Source: Schizochytrium sp. CCTCC M209059
Taxonomy: Eukaryota; Sar; Bigyra; Thraustochytrida; Thraustochytriidae
NCBI GenBank assembly: GCA_000818945.1
Contig: KN805391.1
Coordinates: 55,834 to 119,833 of the forward strand
Reading direction: 5' to 3'
Length of the DNA stretch: 64,000 nt
Both the position numbers and the translations under genes were made by a program. The stretch's first letter is position 1. Each line of letters begins with the position of its first letter. The notes under the pieces are model-generated. The model was not told the origin of the DNA and searched no databases. It was given only the letters and a program-made list of their open reading frames with translations. Below, in pieces: positions 30,521-40,900 of this stretch.

Positions 30521-33223
30521 ATGACGAGCGCTGCTGCGCCTCGCACAGCGGTGACAGCGACGAGCGCCGCGGCTCAGGCGGCCAAAGCAGCGCGTAGAAC
30601 TCAAGAGCAACAACATCCATCGCGAGCTGGGTCAAGTCAACCCGTTGGACGTAAAGCCCAGGAGCGACAATGGGACGACGACAAGGACGAACATGTTATG
30701 CGCCAAGCTTTCGAGGCTCTTCACAGGTCAGCCAAATTGGCCAAGGTGCAACGTAGGTCGCGTAAGCTGCAAGCATTGCGATTGTGGTCTTATTTACTCC
30801 AACGCAAGGTCATGACCCAGTGGCGGGAAGTTTGTCGCGAGGCTAAAACTCATCGCGCCAAGACGCTTGCCGCCTACAGACATTGGGCGTACAATGCCGC
30901 GCACAAGGTCTTGAAAGGGCTACAAGCCAATGCACGCATGGCGCGTCTGCAACGCTTCAAAGCAGAACGTCTTCGAATTCGACGCGAGGCCAGCCGGCGC
31001 CAGCGCGTCTTGTCCGTGGCATGGGCCACCTGGGCGGGAACAGCGCTTCGCAAGCGCGAGAGAGCAGATGGCTTTGCGCGCGACCGTCTATTGTGGACTA
31101 CACTCTCGGCGTGGCGCAGCCTGCCCCGCACCTCAGTACAAGAGCGCAATGCCTCGCGCCTTGAACTTGCAACACGACACGCAAAGTTGAGGCAAGCGCG
31201 ATCTGTGCTTCGCCGCCTTCGCGAGAACGCCAGAGCGCAGGAGCGAGAGCGTGAAAATGCCGTAGCGTGCGTCTGGTTTCGCTGGCATGTCCTTATGGGG
31301 GGTGCGATGCGTCAATGGCGCAAAGTCGTCGAACCGCGTCTCATTGCAATTCGCAAAGCCCGTACTTTCCGCCAGGCGCGCGCGCGTCACCTCGAACAGC
31401 AAGTCTTTGCAGCATGGAGTTCACACGTTCGCGATACGAAGGAGCAAAGGTTAAAAACTGCGCAAGCGTTACGTCACTGGGCGCAACGCGCGATGGGTAA
31501 GGCTTTTGGTGGCTGGCTTTTGGCCCTCGCACGAAAGGTATCGCTTCGTGGTTTGGAAATCCGCGCTCAAATGGCCCTCGCGCACCTTCTCAAAAGGCGC
31601 GCATTGCGCAATTTACTGGCGCGCCATCAAAAATGTACACACGAGGCGAGTTTGGTCGCTCAAATCCAAACGATGCGTCGCGGTCGAGTGCTCAAGACCG
31701 CATTCGCCAAACTTCAGAATCACGCCGTCCGCCAGCGATCTTGGAAAGCCAAACAAGAGCGCGCGGACACGCACTTTTGCGTGAAAATGAAAAAGCAGTG
31801 CCTGGAGGCCTTGGTCCAGAATCGAGTGCTCGAAGGGCATCGCATGGGTACCGCAAGGACGCGCGGTGACGCACTTTGGAGCACCAAGGTTGCGCCACGC
31901 ATCCTGCGCGAGGCATGGTTTACTTGGTCGGAATTCCGGCTTCAGACCCAGGTTAAACGCGTGCGGATGCGCCGTGCGGACGAGTTTCGCGTCCGATTTG
32001 CCAAGCGTGTTGCAATTCGCGGCTTCGCGCTCCATGCCGCGTCAAAACGCACGCGTCGCCTTTTGAACACGCGCGCATTGGCGAATGCGCAACACAGTAT
32101 TCTTCGTCGGGCATGGCGTGCATGGAGCGAGCATCATCAAATTTTTGTACGCGAGGCAGAACGTGTCAGCAAAGCGCTTGCGCACTGGCGTCTTGCGCGG
32201 ATTCGCGCCTCGTGGCGGTCTTGGCTCGCCCTGCATGCGGTCAAGCGCAAGGAGCGCGAGATGGCAACCTTTGCTAGCACCTGGCGGCGAGATTACATTT
32301 TGCGCCAAGGCGTGTCAACATGGCTTGATGCTACGGCGCAGCATCAGGCCGTCCGGGACGCTGCCATACAAACGCGTGAGGCCAGACGCGCGGTCGAACG
32401 CGCAGATCGCGTCGCTCGAATTGCCTTCCATTGGCGAAATCTCACCCTGCGCAAGAGGCTTGAGCGTCAGAGCGAATCAGGCGGCAGACTGCACCGCTCA
32501 GGAGGCTATCGACAGCGTCCCGTGGGTCTCAGCGCCGCTCGCAGCTTTTCTTTGCCGGGCACAACCGCTCATGGGACGCCCTGGTCTTATGAGGCGCGAA
32601 CGCAAGCTCAAGCGAGCGTATCCTTGGCCTGGCTCGACGAACTTCTGCGGCCCGGCCTCGGTCGAGAGAGGCTCCCGGCGGGGCCTCACAAGGCGTGCGC
32701 TAAGCGCAGTGATGCCTCCCAGCCGCTGTCATTTGCAAAGGCACGTCCAGCGCCTCGAAGACCGCTCGAGAGTCTTCTCAACGCCTCGGCGGTGTCGGTG
32801 CCCGAGGATGATGAGGTGGCCTCTCTTTTTTCAGAGTCTTCGAGCGCGGCGCCGTTGGTCACCTCGACCATGACGCGCTCCAAAGCAGCGCCGCTCGTAT
32901 CTCATCGTCCGAAATCCCTGCCGCCGCCTCTTCAAGCCCAAGTGCGGGACTATCTCGCGCTCAAGCGCCGTGTCAAGGCTGACAAGCGTCGCAGGGAAGC
33001 CATTCGCGCAGACCTGCAACTGCAGGAGCAGCACGGCGGCGGCGGCGACACTGACAACGACGACGACGACGACGACGGTGTCAAGCGCGTGCAAGAGATC
33101 GACACCTCGGAACTGCTTGAGGAGCTTGTGGAAATGCAGCACCGTCGTGCAGACCTGCGTCGGCGTCGAGCTGCGCTCCTCCCCGCGCTCCGCAACGTTT
33201 TGCGTGGCGCGCATGCCGACTAG
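30521..33223 (+). CDS. SFI1-like centrin-binding repeat protein
   Basis: A 900-residue basic helical protein with many short repeats of the pattern L-x7-8-W-x2-(L/W), often preceded by Arg/Lys: LQALRLWSYLLQ, KVMTQWREVCRE, LAAYRHWAYNA, SVAWATWAGTALR, TTLSAWRSLPR, AVACVWFRWH, AFGGWLLAL, REAWFTWSEF, RRAWRAWSEHH, ALAHWRLARI. These are typical of Sfi1 centrin-binding arrays, which form a long filament at the spindle pole body or centriole. Repeats cover residues ~60-650. The C-terminal ~250 residues are disordered, with an acidic Asp run coded by GAC repeats (~33053-33076), then a short coiled coil. Met1 at 30521 has good context. With DNAL1 this points to centrioles and flagella. I assign the family, not strict orthology. 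Confidence 0.8.
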   Translation: MTSAAAPRTAVTATSAAAQAAKAARRTQEQQHPSRAGSSQPVGRKAQERQWDDDKDEHVMRQAFEALHRSAKLAKVQRRSRKLQALRLWSYLLQRKVMTQWREVCREAKTHRAKTLAAYRHWAYNAAHKVLKGLQANARMARLQRFKAERLRIRREASRRQRVLSVAWATWAGTALRKRERADGFARDRLLWTTLSAWRSLPRTSVQERNASRLELATRHAKLRQARSVLRRLRENARAQERERENAVACVWFRWHVLMGGAMRQWRKVVEPRLIAIRKARTFRQARARHLEQQVFAAWSSHVRDTKEQRLKTAQALRHWAQRAMGKAFGGWLLALARKVSLRGLEIRAQMALAHLLKRRALRNLLARHQKCTHEASLVAQIQTMRRGRVLKTAFAKLQNHAVRQRSWKAKQERADTHFCVKMKKQCLEALVQNRVLEGHRMGTARTRGDALWSTKVAPRILREAWFTWSEFRLQTQVKRVRMRRADEFRVRFAKRVAIRGFALHAASKRTRRLLNTRALANAQHSILRRAWRAWSEHHQIFVREAERVSKALAHWRLARIRASWRSWLALHAVKRKEREMATFASTWRRDYILRQGVSTWLDATAQHQAVRDAAIQTREARRAVERADRVARIAFHWRNLTLRKRLERQSESGGRLHRSGGYRQRPVGLSAARSFSLPGTTAHGTPWSYEARTQAQASVSLAWLDELLRPGLGRERLPAGPHKACAKRSDASQPLSFAKARPAPRRPLESLLNASAVSVPEDDEVASLFSESSSAAPLVTSTMTRSKAAPLVSHRPKSLPPPLQAQVRDYLALKRRVKADKRRREAIRADLQLQEQHGGGGDTDNDDDDDDGVKRVQEIDTSELLEELVEMQHRRADLRRRRAALLPALRNVLRGAHAD

Positions 33224-33361
33224 GGTCTGTTGGTTTTCTGTCTCCCTCTCTTTTCGTCTCGCACCGTGACAGAGGCTGGGCACTCTCGCTCGTCGGCTGG
33301 ATCGATCGCTCGTCACCCGGAGGAGTTTGGTTTGGTTGCCAAGGAAGGAGAACAGATCAGC

Positions 33362-34366
33362 ATGGTTTTGCAAGAAACAGAGAGATCGCTCGTGGTGGCG
33401 ACAGCGTGGGCGTGCCTTGGCGTGGTGGCGCTCGCAGCCGCGCGAGGCCGGAGCCGAGGCCATCTGGACATCAGCCAAGCCCAAGCCTCGAGCGTGGACA
33501 AAAAGAACAAGAAACTACAACAACCGCCCAAAAGATCAAGCCCCCTTGACGATGGAAAATCCAACAGCAGGGGCGGGAGAGAAGGCATAACGTGCGTGGT
33601 GCAGCGATGCGAAAAGGCTGAACTTGTTCTTGACAACGCTGCGCGAAAGGTCGAGATTGGCCGTGGACTGGTCGTTTACGTGAGCTTTGCGGAGAACGCT
33701 ACAAAGGAAAATGCACAACGATTGGCACGCCTCTTGATCGGTCTCAACCTATCCACGACGGGACGCTGGGGTGACGGGACCAAGACGCAAAGCGTGGGCG
33801 CTATTTCCGTGTCGGGAATGCGACAAGAAATACTCGTTGTGCCCCAAGCCTGCCTCACGTCCAAGGTTAAGGGTAAACAGCTTCGATACGCTGCCCAGTT
33901 ATCGCGCGAGGACGGCTTTGCCCTGTACACATACTTTCTTGCCGAGATTGAACAAGCTTTGTTAGATCATTTTTTGGCGCAGGCTTTCCGAAATGATGAA
34001 AGTCTGCTCGAGAGCATGTGTATGCATTTCGAGCTTGAAGCCATTAAATTGCAAGGTCCGTATTCTAGTTTCGACAAACGCGGTGTGCCCACTGCGCGAG
34101 CCGGCGCGAGTGATGGACTTGCGGTGCCTTTGTCAAAATCCGAACGCAAGGCCTTTGACAAGCTTTATCGCGCACTGTCCGAACGAGTACTTCGGCATGC
34201 GAAATTGGCTCAAGACAGGTGGTCACATTTGCAAACTGAGCAACAGGCGCCAAAGGTCGACTTAATTCCGGGGCGCTTCAAGCTCATCGCAGGTACTTTT
34301 GGTAATCGTCAAGGTCTGACGATCGAGGCAGATTGTGGGCCGTCGACACACGTGTTGTATGTATGA
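33362..34366 (+). CDS. DTD2: D-aminoacyl-tRNA deacylase 2-like (DTD2/ATD) with large insertion
   Basis: A tRNA proofreading enzyme of the DTD fold. Residues ~76-185 read ITCVVQRCEKAELVL, EIGRGLVVYVSFAENATKEN, ILVVPQACL (161-165) and KGKQLRYAAQ, then EDGFALYTYFL. The terminus reads AGTFGNRQGLTIEADCGPSTHV (GP at 326-327). PQAxL in place of the DTD1 SQFTL motif and the terminal TxGNRQ...GPxTH match DTD2/ATD, the paralogue that removes L-Ala mischarged on tRNA-Thr in animals. About 110 extra residues, rich in Lys/Ser/Leu, interrupt the domain before the final strand block. The N terminus (MVLQETERSLVVATAWACLGVVALAAARGR) could be a membrane anchor or mitochondrial leader. It lies only 138 bp after the SFI1-like stop, same strand. 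The frame is open from 33230, but ATG 33362 is preferred. Confidence 0.8.
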   Translation: MVLQETERSLVVATAWACLGVVALAAARGRSRGHLDISQAQASSVDKKNKKLQQPPKRSSPLDDGKSNSRGGREGITCVVQRCEKAELVLDNAARKVEIGRGLVVYVSFAENATKENAQRLARLLIGLNLSTTGRWGDGTKTQSVGAISVSGMRQEILVVPQACLTSKVKGKQLRYAAQLSREDGFALYTYFLAEIEQALLDHFLAQAFRNDESLLESMCMHFELEAIKLQGPYSSFDKRGVPTARAGASDGLAVPLSKSERKAFDKLYRALSERVLRHAKLAQDRWSHLQTEQQAPKVDLIPGRFKLIAGTFGNRQGLTIEADCGPSTHVLYV

Positions 34367-34493
34367 CACATTCTAATCAATTACTTTATTTTCGTTCTAA
34401 ATCTAGAGGCACCACGAAGGCAGGCACGCAGGCTTGGCTTTCCATTGTACACTCATTGGGCGCTAGCCAGCAAGCTAGCACCTTTATTGAAGT

Positions 34494-35982
34494 CTAAAAG
34501 TGGGTGAGATCCACGGGTAGTTCGGGCGAAAGCGTGTATCTGGCGTCGAGTTGGCGATCGACCTCCTGACCAACGACAAAACTTTTGGGCCAATAGGCGT
34601 TGGGATGATGATGCTTTGTCGCGTCAAGGACCCGCATACACATGAGCGCACGTGCACAAAGTTCGCTGCAAAAGTATCCAGACGCTGACTCGACTTCCTC
34701 GTGCTCGCGAACATACTCAAAGGGGGTCGAGGGCACGTTTACTACTTTTGCGTAGCTGTATGGTGCGCCAAGGCAAGCGGTGACAAGATGAGCAAGATCA
34801 CTTGTCGCGTTGCCGGGACCGAGACGACTCCCGTCTTTTGTGTGGCGCAGCTGCCGCACACAGGCTCTTGCGCCTGCATCTTGCCGATATTGTTCGATGC
34901 GTCTGCCGAGCGGACAACTAATGACTCCATCCGGCGTCGCCTCAACCAGCATCCATGGTTCCTCCTCGGACGTATATCCGCATGGAAAGGTCATGCCCCA
35001 CGACGATGGTACAACAATGCCAGTGTGGTCCCAGGGCGAACCCGTGAGCGCGCGTTGAAGACCAGCAATGGTCTGACTAATTCGGAACATGACAATGTCC
35101 CCGAGACCGAAATCGTCTGGGTGCCGCACATCGGGCCATGCAACAACGTTGCGCAGCACGGTACCATTTGGCGGCGGTGGCGACGAGAGCCGAAGCATCC
35201 AGTCGCGTGCTTCATCGGCTGTTGCAGCATACACGACATGTTTGTCATTCGACCGCGTCCACACTTGGACCTCGTTGCCCACGCAACATACCGCAGTGAT
35301 GGTCCCCTTTTGAGCAAGCTCGATCCAGCCAGCATTCTTGTCTGCAAACTCGACGACAAGAGGGCCATATTTGTTGCTGCTACCGCCAGAGCGTTTCGCA
35401 CGCATGAGCGTTCCCGAAAACCCCAGCGCTGCCGCGGCGCGACTTTTGTGCACGTTTGACTCCATAACGACCGAATCTGGATCCACATCAGTTTCATCCT
35501 CTTTTTGCGTTCCATCGTTTGCAGATCGACCCTCATCGACGCCAGAATTCCTTGCCTCTGAATCCGTGTCGACGTCATCTTCGAAGCTAGTACAGAGGGT
35601 GCTTTCATCGCCGCTTTTGTCGCTGTCGTCCGCATCATTTTCTCGCTGTGGCGGCGCAATCGGGGCGCTCGCTGCCGAAGAGATAGTACCACCATTGTCC
35701 GCCTTGTGCATCAAGTGATCGCCGTCACGGTTCTTCTTCTTCTTCATCTTCTCGACAGAGAACGTGGAATCGTCAAGACCTGCCTCGGAGCTCTTGACCT
35801 CTTCATGCTCTTCTCCTCCGCGGACGTTCGCAGTCTCCCGGCCTCGGTCCCTTTCCTTTTCTCTCAGAGCCTGCGAGGAGTAGTCCTCCTCAGTGCACAA
35901 GGCCGCGCTCGGAGGAGCCTCATCATTCCCCAACTCCGCCGCGCCGTTCCCAGCCTGACGCATCTGCCACCACATCGCCCTC

Positions 35983-36020
<38 letters not shown>

Positions 36021-36113
36021 AACCGCTCCCTCGCCCCCGCGTCCAGGCCAGACGTGACGTCCTCGCCGGCGCCTCGCGCTTGCCGATCTGCTCGGGCTGG
36101 CCTTGCCAAGCAA
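34494..36113 (-). CDS. PH-like domain plus permuted NlpC/P60 (papain-fold) protein
   Basis: A 539-residue protein. Residues ~47-215 are acidic and disordered. Residues ~220-305 look PH-like (FSGTLMRAKR..., VCCVGNEVQVWTR, ATADEARDWMLRL, with the C-terminal Trp helix). Residues ~330-520 match the permuted NlpC/P60 or YiiX-like fold: LGDIVMFRIS, SPWDHTGIVVP (His near residue 365), MLVEATPDGVISCPL, ACLGAPYSYAKV, and YFCSELCARAL with the nucleophile Cys near 481. In permuted members His precedes Cys, as here. Such proteins are thiol hydrolases or acyltransferases often acting on lipids; a PH-like module would fit membrane targeting. The frame begins with an Arg-rich stretch and 13 Val coded by a GAC/GTC tract; Met47 (MWWQMRQAG) is the more likely start. 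Confidence 0.65.
35984..36020. repeat. (GAC)n trinucleotide tract
   Basis: About 12 GAC units on the plus strand, reading as poly-Val near the N terminus of the minus-strand PH/NlpC frame, or in its leader if translation starts at Met47. Confidence 0.9.
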
Positions 36114-36303
36114 ACCCCGCGCCGACGTCGCGTACAGCGCGGCGCGTGTCCATTTGTAACCGCCTCATGGCGCCGTTTCCCAACGTCCACTCAACCGTCT
36201 CCGCTGGTTCGTGCTACTAGTAGTGTGCCACTATGGATTAGGCCTACGGTGCATGCCGGCAGAGAGCAAAAGCGCATCTCGCCGGGGCTCGCGACGATCG
36301 ATA

Positions 36304-36320
36304 CTTGCCTGCCTGCCTGC
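36304..36320. repeat. (TGCC)n tetranucleotide run
   Basis: A short TGCCTGCCTGCC run about 240 bp upstream of the ceramide synthase ATG, one of several promoter-proximal tetranucleotide tracts in the window. Confidence 0.7.
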
Positions 36321-36557
36321 CAAGGTGGCGCCGCCGAGCGAGGCTCGCGGGGAGGCTCGGGGCCGCGCGCGTGCGCGCTAGCGGAGCGCGACGGAGAGCT
36401 CGGGACCGGGACCGTGCAGGGGGTTCGTTCGTAGGCCGCACGCGATCTGTCCGGGTCAGAGGGATAGCGGACGCTCGCTCGCGTGGCCGGATACGACCAG
36501 TACTGCCCGCGCGGCGTCGCGAGGAGGTGCACGCACGTTGACGCAGGGACCGCGAGG

Positions 36558-37601
36558 ATGAACCTGACGATGGAGAGCATCATGGAGGAGCACGCCGAGG
36601 CTCAAGTCTGGGCGGAGTCTTTTCTCAAGTCGGTTGTTTCCGGACGTTCTCTGCCGCCGCCCACCGCGGAGCAGCTCGCGAGTCTGCCGCAGTGGAACTG
36701 GCCCTGGGTGCTTTTCCTGGAGACGCTCGTCGCGCAGTTTGTGATCAATTGGGCCATCCGGATCCTACTAGTGACACCCATCGCTCGCGCGATGCTTCGA
36801 TCTCGCGCGCGAAGGTCCGAAAAGGTGCTTCCTAGCACAGTGGACAAGTTTGCGCAGAGCTCGATGGAGTTCTTCTGGTACGGAACCTACTTTGCGCTTG
36901 GCGCGCGCATAATCTTGCAGCAGCCTTGGTTGTGGCCGAGCCGTCAGTGGTGGATGGACCAACCAAACAACCGTGCGATCACGCAAGATGTCGCCTTCTT
37001 TTACGTTATCTATGCATCGCGTTACGCTTCGGGATTCGTCACTGTTTTCCTCGAGACGAGACGCAAGGACTTTCTGGAAATGGTTATTCATCACTCGGTT
37101 ACGGTAATTCTCGTCTACCTGAGCTTTCAGCACGGCATGGTCCGCGTCGGTTGCGTCATTATGGTTCTCCTTGACATTGCGGATATCCCTCTGCACGCGG
37201 CCAAGCAATGTCTCTACATGGCTGAAGCGGGACCCCCCGCGACCTCGACGCTGTCCTGGAACTTTTTCGCGGACATGTTCTTTATCACCTTTGCAATTGT
37301 CTTTACCATTACTCGCATGGGCATGTACGGGTACGTGACCTGGAGTTGCTTTGCCGAGCTGTGGCTCGAGTTCGCGCCGCCTGGAACGCCATTTACTCTC
37401 GAGACCTACAGGGAACATGTTCCTCTCATGGTGATTTGCTGCGAATGGCTGGTCGTGGTACTACAGATTCTTCAAGTGTTCTGGTTTGGTCTTATTCTCA
37501 AGGGTGCTTTGAAGCTGCTCGGTGGAGGCCCAATCAAGGACAATCGCTCGGACTCGGAGTCTGGTCTCGAGGACGAAGACGAACCCAAGAAGAAGAGGTA
37601 A
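36558..37601 (+). CDS. Ceramide synthase-like TLC-domain protein (LAG1/LASS)
   Basis: It N-acylates sphingoid bases with acyl-CoA in the ER membrane. Starting at ATG 36558 the product is 347 residues; the open frame back to 36483 lacks an ATG. Hydrophobic spans cover about residues 50-80, 100-125, 140-165, 178-210, 225-250 and 285-315. The catalytic Lag motif is present: MVIHHSVTVILVYLSF (His178-His179) followed by IMVLLDIADIPLHAAK with its conserved aspartates. Just before it sits FLETRRKDFLEM. The C terminus is acidic/basic and cytosolic (SDSESGLEDEDEPKKKR), with Ser residues in acidic context that could be casein-kinase-2 sites as in fungal ceramide synthases. No homeobox-like domain is present. 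Confidence in TLC is high; fatty-acyl specificity cannot be read. Confidence 0.9.
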   Translation: MNLTMESIMEEHAEAQVWAESFLKSVVSGRSLPPPTAEQLASLPQWNWPWVLFLETLVAQFVINWAIRILLVTPIARAMLRSRARRSEKVLPSTVDKFAQSSMEFFWYGTYFALGARIILQQPWLWPSRQWWMDQPNNRAITQDVAFFYVIYASRYASGFVTVFLETRRKDFLEMVIHHSVTVILVYLSFQHGMVRVGCVIMVLLDIADIPLHAAKQCLYMAEAGPPATSTLSWNFFADMFFITFAIVFTITRMGMYGYVTWSCFAELWLEFAPPGTPFTLETYREHVPLMVICCEWLVVVLQILQVFWFGLILKGALKLLGGGPIKDNRSDSESGLEDEDEPKKKR

Positions 37602-37967
37602 AAAAAGTTATTCTACACTTTCTTATTTCGAATGAGCGTGACTACAACAGCAGTCGATTGCGACCAAGACTCTGCAAAATCACTGAAGGAAAAAGAAAGA
37701 AGGAAAAAAGAAAAGAAAAAGAGAAAGTATCAGGGTGCTTGCATGCGTCATGTTACGACAGCAAACACAAGAAGTCAAGGATGCGAGAACATACGACGCC
37801 ACTTTGAATTGCCAAATGACAAAAAGAGGAATAGAGAAAAAATGGAAAGAAGATGAGATGAGGTGGCTTGGCGTGAAAGCACGAATGAAAGAATGGGAAA
37901 ATGGAATGCTTGCTTTCTTGCTTTATTTGTAAAAGGTAATGTAGAAGTTGTAGAATGAGTGAGAGAC
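37602..37967. other. Convergent 3' intergenic region
   Basis: About 365 A-rich bases on the plus strand (AAAGAAAGAAGG-type runs near 37690-37725) between the ceramide synthase and ABCC stops. Probably two 3' UTRs; no gene is seen. Confidence 0.5.
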
Positions 37968-40900
37968 CTAGGACTGCTTCCTGCGCATTTCCTCGACAAG
38001 CTTTGTAAACACCGACTGGGGGTTGCGCAAAAGGTCGTCGGGCGGGGCTTGCTCAACAATCTGACCGCCGCTCATGACAAGGATCTGATCCGAGTCCATA
38101 ATGGTCTGCAGGCGGTGAGCCACCGTAATGGTGGTCGTTTGCGCAAATTCGGTGCGAATGGTTTGCTGCAGGATCGTGTCCGTCGAAGCGTCCAGACCAG
38201 AGCTTGCTTCGTCCATGAGGAGAATGCGGCACTTTCGCAAAATGGCACGCGCCACGCCAATAAGCTGGCGCTGGCCAAAGCTAAAGTTCGATCCACCCTC
38301 GGACAGCATCACCTCTAGCGGCGTGTCAGGGATGGGTTTATCATTTTCTTCGGCCTGCTTGCGCGCCTCGTCCAAGAGACCCTCAATGTGGCCCTTGAGC
38401 TGCGTGATATCGAGCGCGTTCCAAATGTCCTGGTTGGAGTATTTGTGGTCCGGATCGAGATTATCGCGCAAGGTTCCTGCGAACATGATAGGGTCTTGCG
38501 GAATGATGGCAATATTGGTGCGCAGACGCTCGAGACCGATCGTGGCAATGTCGACGCCGTCAATGAGGATACGACCCTTGGCCGGCTCAAGCAGACGGAG
38601 GAGCTGCAAGAATAGCGTACTCTTGCCACCACCGGTGCGGCCGACGACACCCTGCTTGGAGCCCGGCTTGATGCGAATAGAAATGCCGCGCAGAACGTAA
38701 TCGAGACCCGGACGGTAGCGTGTCCAGACATCATCAAAGACAATTTCACCACGAGTGGGCCATTTGTCCTCAATCTGGGGCTTGACGGGCATGTCTTCAT
38801 CAAGCTCGGGGGCCTCCGACTTGACGTTCTTGTACTCGTTGATGCGTTCCACAGAGACAACGTTGTTCTCCAGCTCGACGCTCATGCGGACAGTCCAATT
38901 CAGTGACTGCGTGACCTGCAGCGAGTACGAAAGGCACAGGCCAGCAAAGGCAGGGTTGATGGCGCCGCCAAAGGCCACGAGGCAAAGAGCGCAGGCCAGA
39001 ACGAGAATGTTGCCAATGTATTCGAGACGCACGGCCAGCCAGCGGTTGGCAGCGATCGAAAGGTAGTAGGCACCAACCTGTGCGTCGAGCTGGACCTGAT
39101 TCTGGCGCACGAAGCGACGCATCACTCCATAGGCCCGAATCGTCGTCGAGCCATCGAGGGACTCGGAAAAGTGCGAGTAGATTGGCGAGCGGAGCACAGC
39201 GTCCCAGCGCTTGAGTTCACGGCTTGAGGCAATGTAGTAGCGCTGCACATAAAAGTAGGCAATCAGCATGAATGGGACAATCACCAAAAATTCGGGAACC
39301 ACCACCGCAATCGTGCCAAAAGTGCCAAGTACCGTAAACGTTGTGCTCAAAAAGCTAAAGAGGCTGTCGGGCAGAGCCTCGTCAATAGCATAAATGTCCT
39401 TGCTAAAGCGGTTGAGGATGCGGCCGATAGGCGTGGTGTCAAAGAACGACATGGGCGCACGGCAAACCGAGGTGACGAGACCTTCGTGCATGGAGCGCGA
39501 CGCGTGAAGGGCAACGAGCGCCATGTAGACGGTCACCAGGCCCACAAAAGAGATGGATAAGACCGAGAGCAGAGCGTAGATTCCAAGGTAAAAGCCCGTG
39601 TTTTGTCCTTCGTCTTTGCCAGAGCCCAAGAACGAAAAGGCGCTCTCGTTTGCGTCTTCGTACAGAGACGAGGTCTCGAGCGCGGCAAAGCCAGCCATGC
39701 CCACGGTGTCGAGCACGTGTCCACTGGCGTCTCCGAGAAGTCGATGCATGCCCGTTCCGTACACGAGAGAACCATTGGTCGCAGGGGCACTACCATTGTG
39801 CGAGGCGGACTTGGCCTTGCTTGACCAGTATGCAAGCCAAGCCGAGGTTCCGGCATCGAGGAGCGTGCGCAGCGTAAAGGCAAAAATGACCGTCAGGGAA
39901 ACGAGGCAGCCGCCGATCGCGGTAACGTACTGGCCGTACACGTCCCAGCTGACGCGGCCGACGCTGCGGTCTTCCTGTCCGGTGAGGTTGCCCTTTTTAT
40001 CCTTTTGGCTCTTGGTAAACGAGCTCTTTTTCCGCTGAATACGCTGCTCGTCCGAAAGTTGCGCCTCACCCTTGGCTTCGCCAGGAGCAGTGGTGGTCTC
40101 CTCAGACTCCTCCTCATTCTTGTCGACGCTCTTGGCACGGATCTGCTCCGTGCGAACCATGAGACGCGCAAGCTCGGAAGACTCATTCTGAGTGATTTCA
40201 GATGCGCGACCCTGCTCGACAATGCGGCCTTGCTTCATGACAAGGATCTGGTCCGCGAGTTTGGCAAACTTGAGAGCATGCGTGACAATGAGCACGGTGC
40301 GCTTGCGGCCCGTGGTCGGGTTCGGCTCGCGGAGAATGCCCTGAAAACAGTTCTTCCACAGAAATGCACCGACGTGCTCGTCGACAGCTTCGAAGCAGGT
40401 CTCCAGCAAGAGAATGTCAGCACGCGAGTACACGGCACGTGCGAGGGCGACGCGCGCCTTTTGACCGCCAGACAGATTGATGCCACGCTCGCCAATCTCC
40501 GTGGCATCACCATCAGCAAGCTGCTCAAAGTCAGACGTGAGCGAGCAGGCAAAGACGACGTGATTGTACCACTCGCGATCGTATGGCGAGCCAAAGAGAA
40601 TGTTCTCGCGCATGGTCGCGTTTTGGATCCAAGGGTTCTGCGAGGCATACGCCAAGCTGCCACGAAGGCCGACCGAAGGCAGGCCTCCCTCCGTGGGGTC
40701 GGCGAGACCTGGCTGGAGCTCACCAACGATGGCATTGAGAAGCGCAGACTTGCCGGAGCCAACCTCACCGGTGAGGAAGCAAATGTTGCCGGCGGGCACG
40801 GTGAAGTTGATGTTGCGCAAGGCTTGGGCGCGGCGGGTGTCATCCCAGAAGAAGTTGCCATGGCGCACCTGAATGGCAGCGTCCTCGGGCATGTCCGGAT

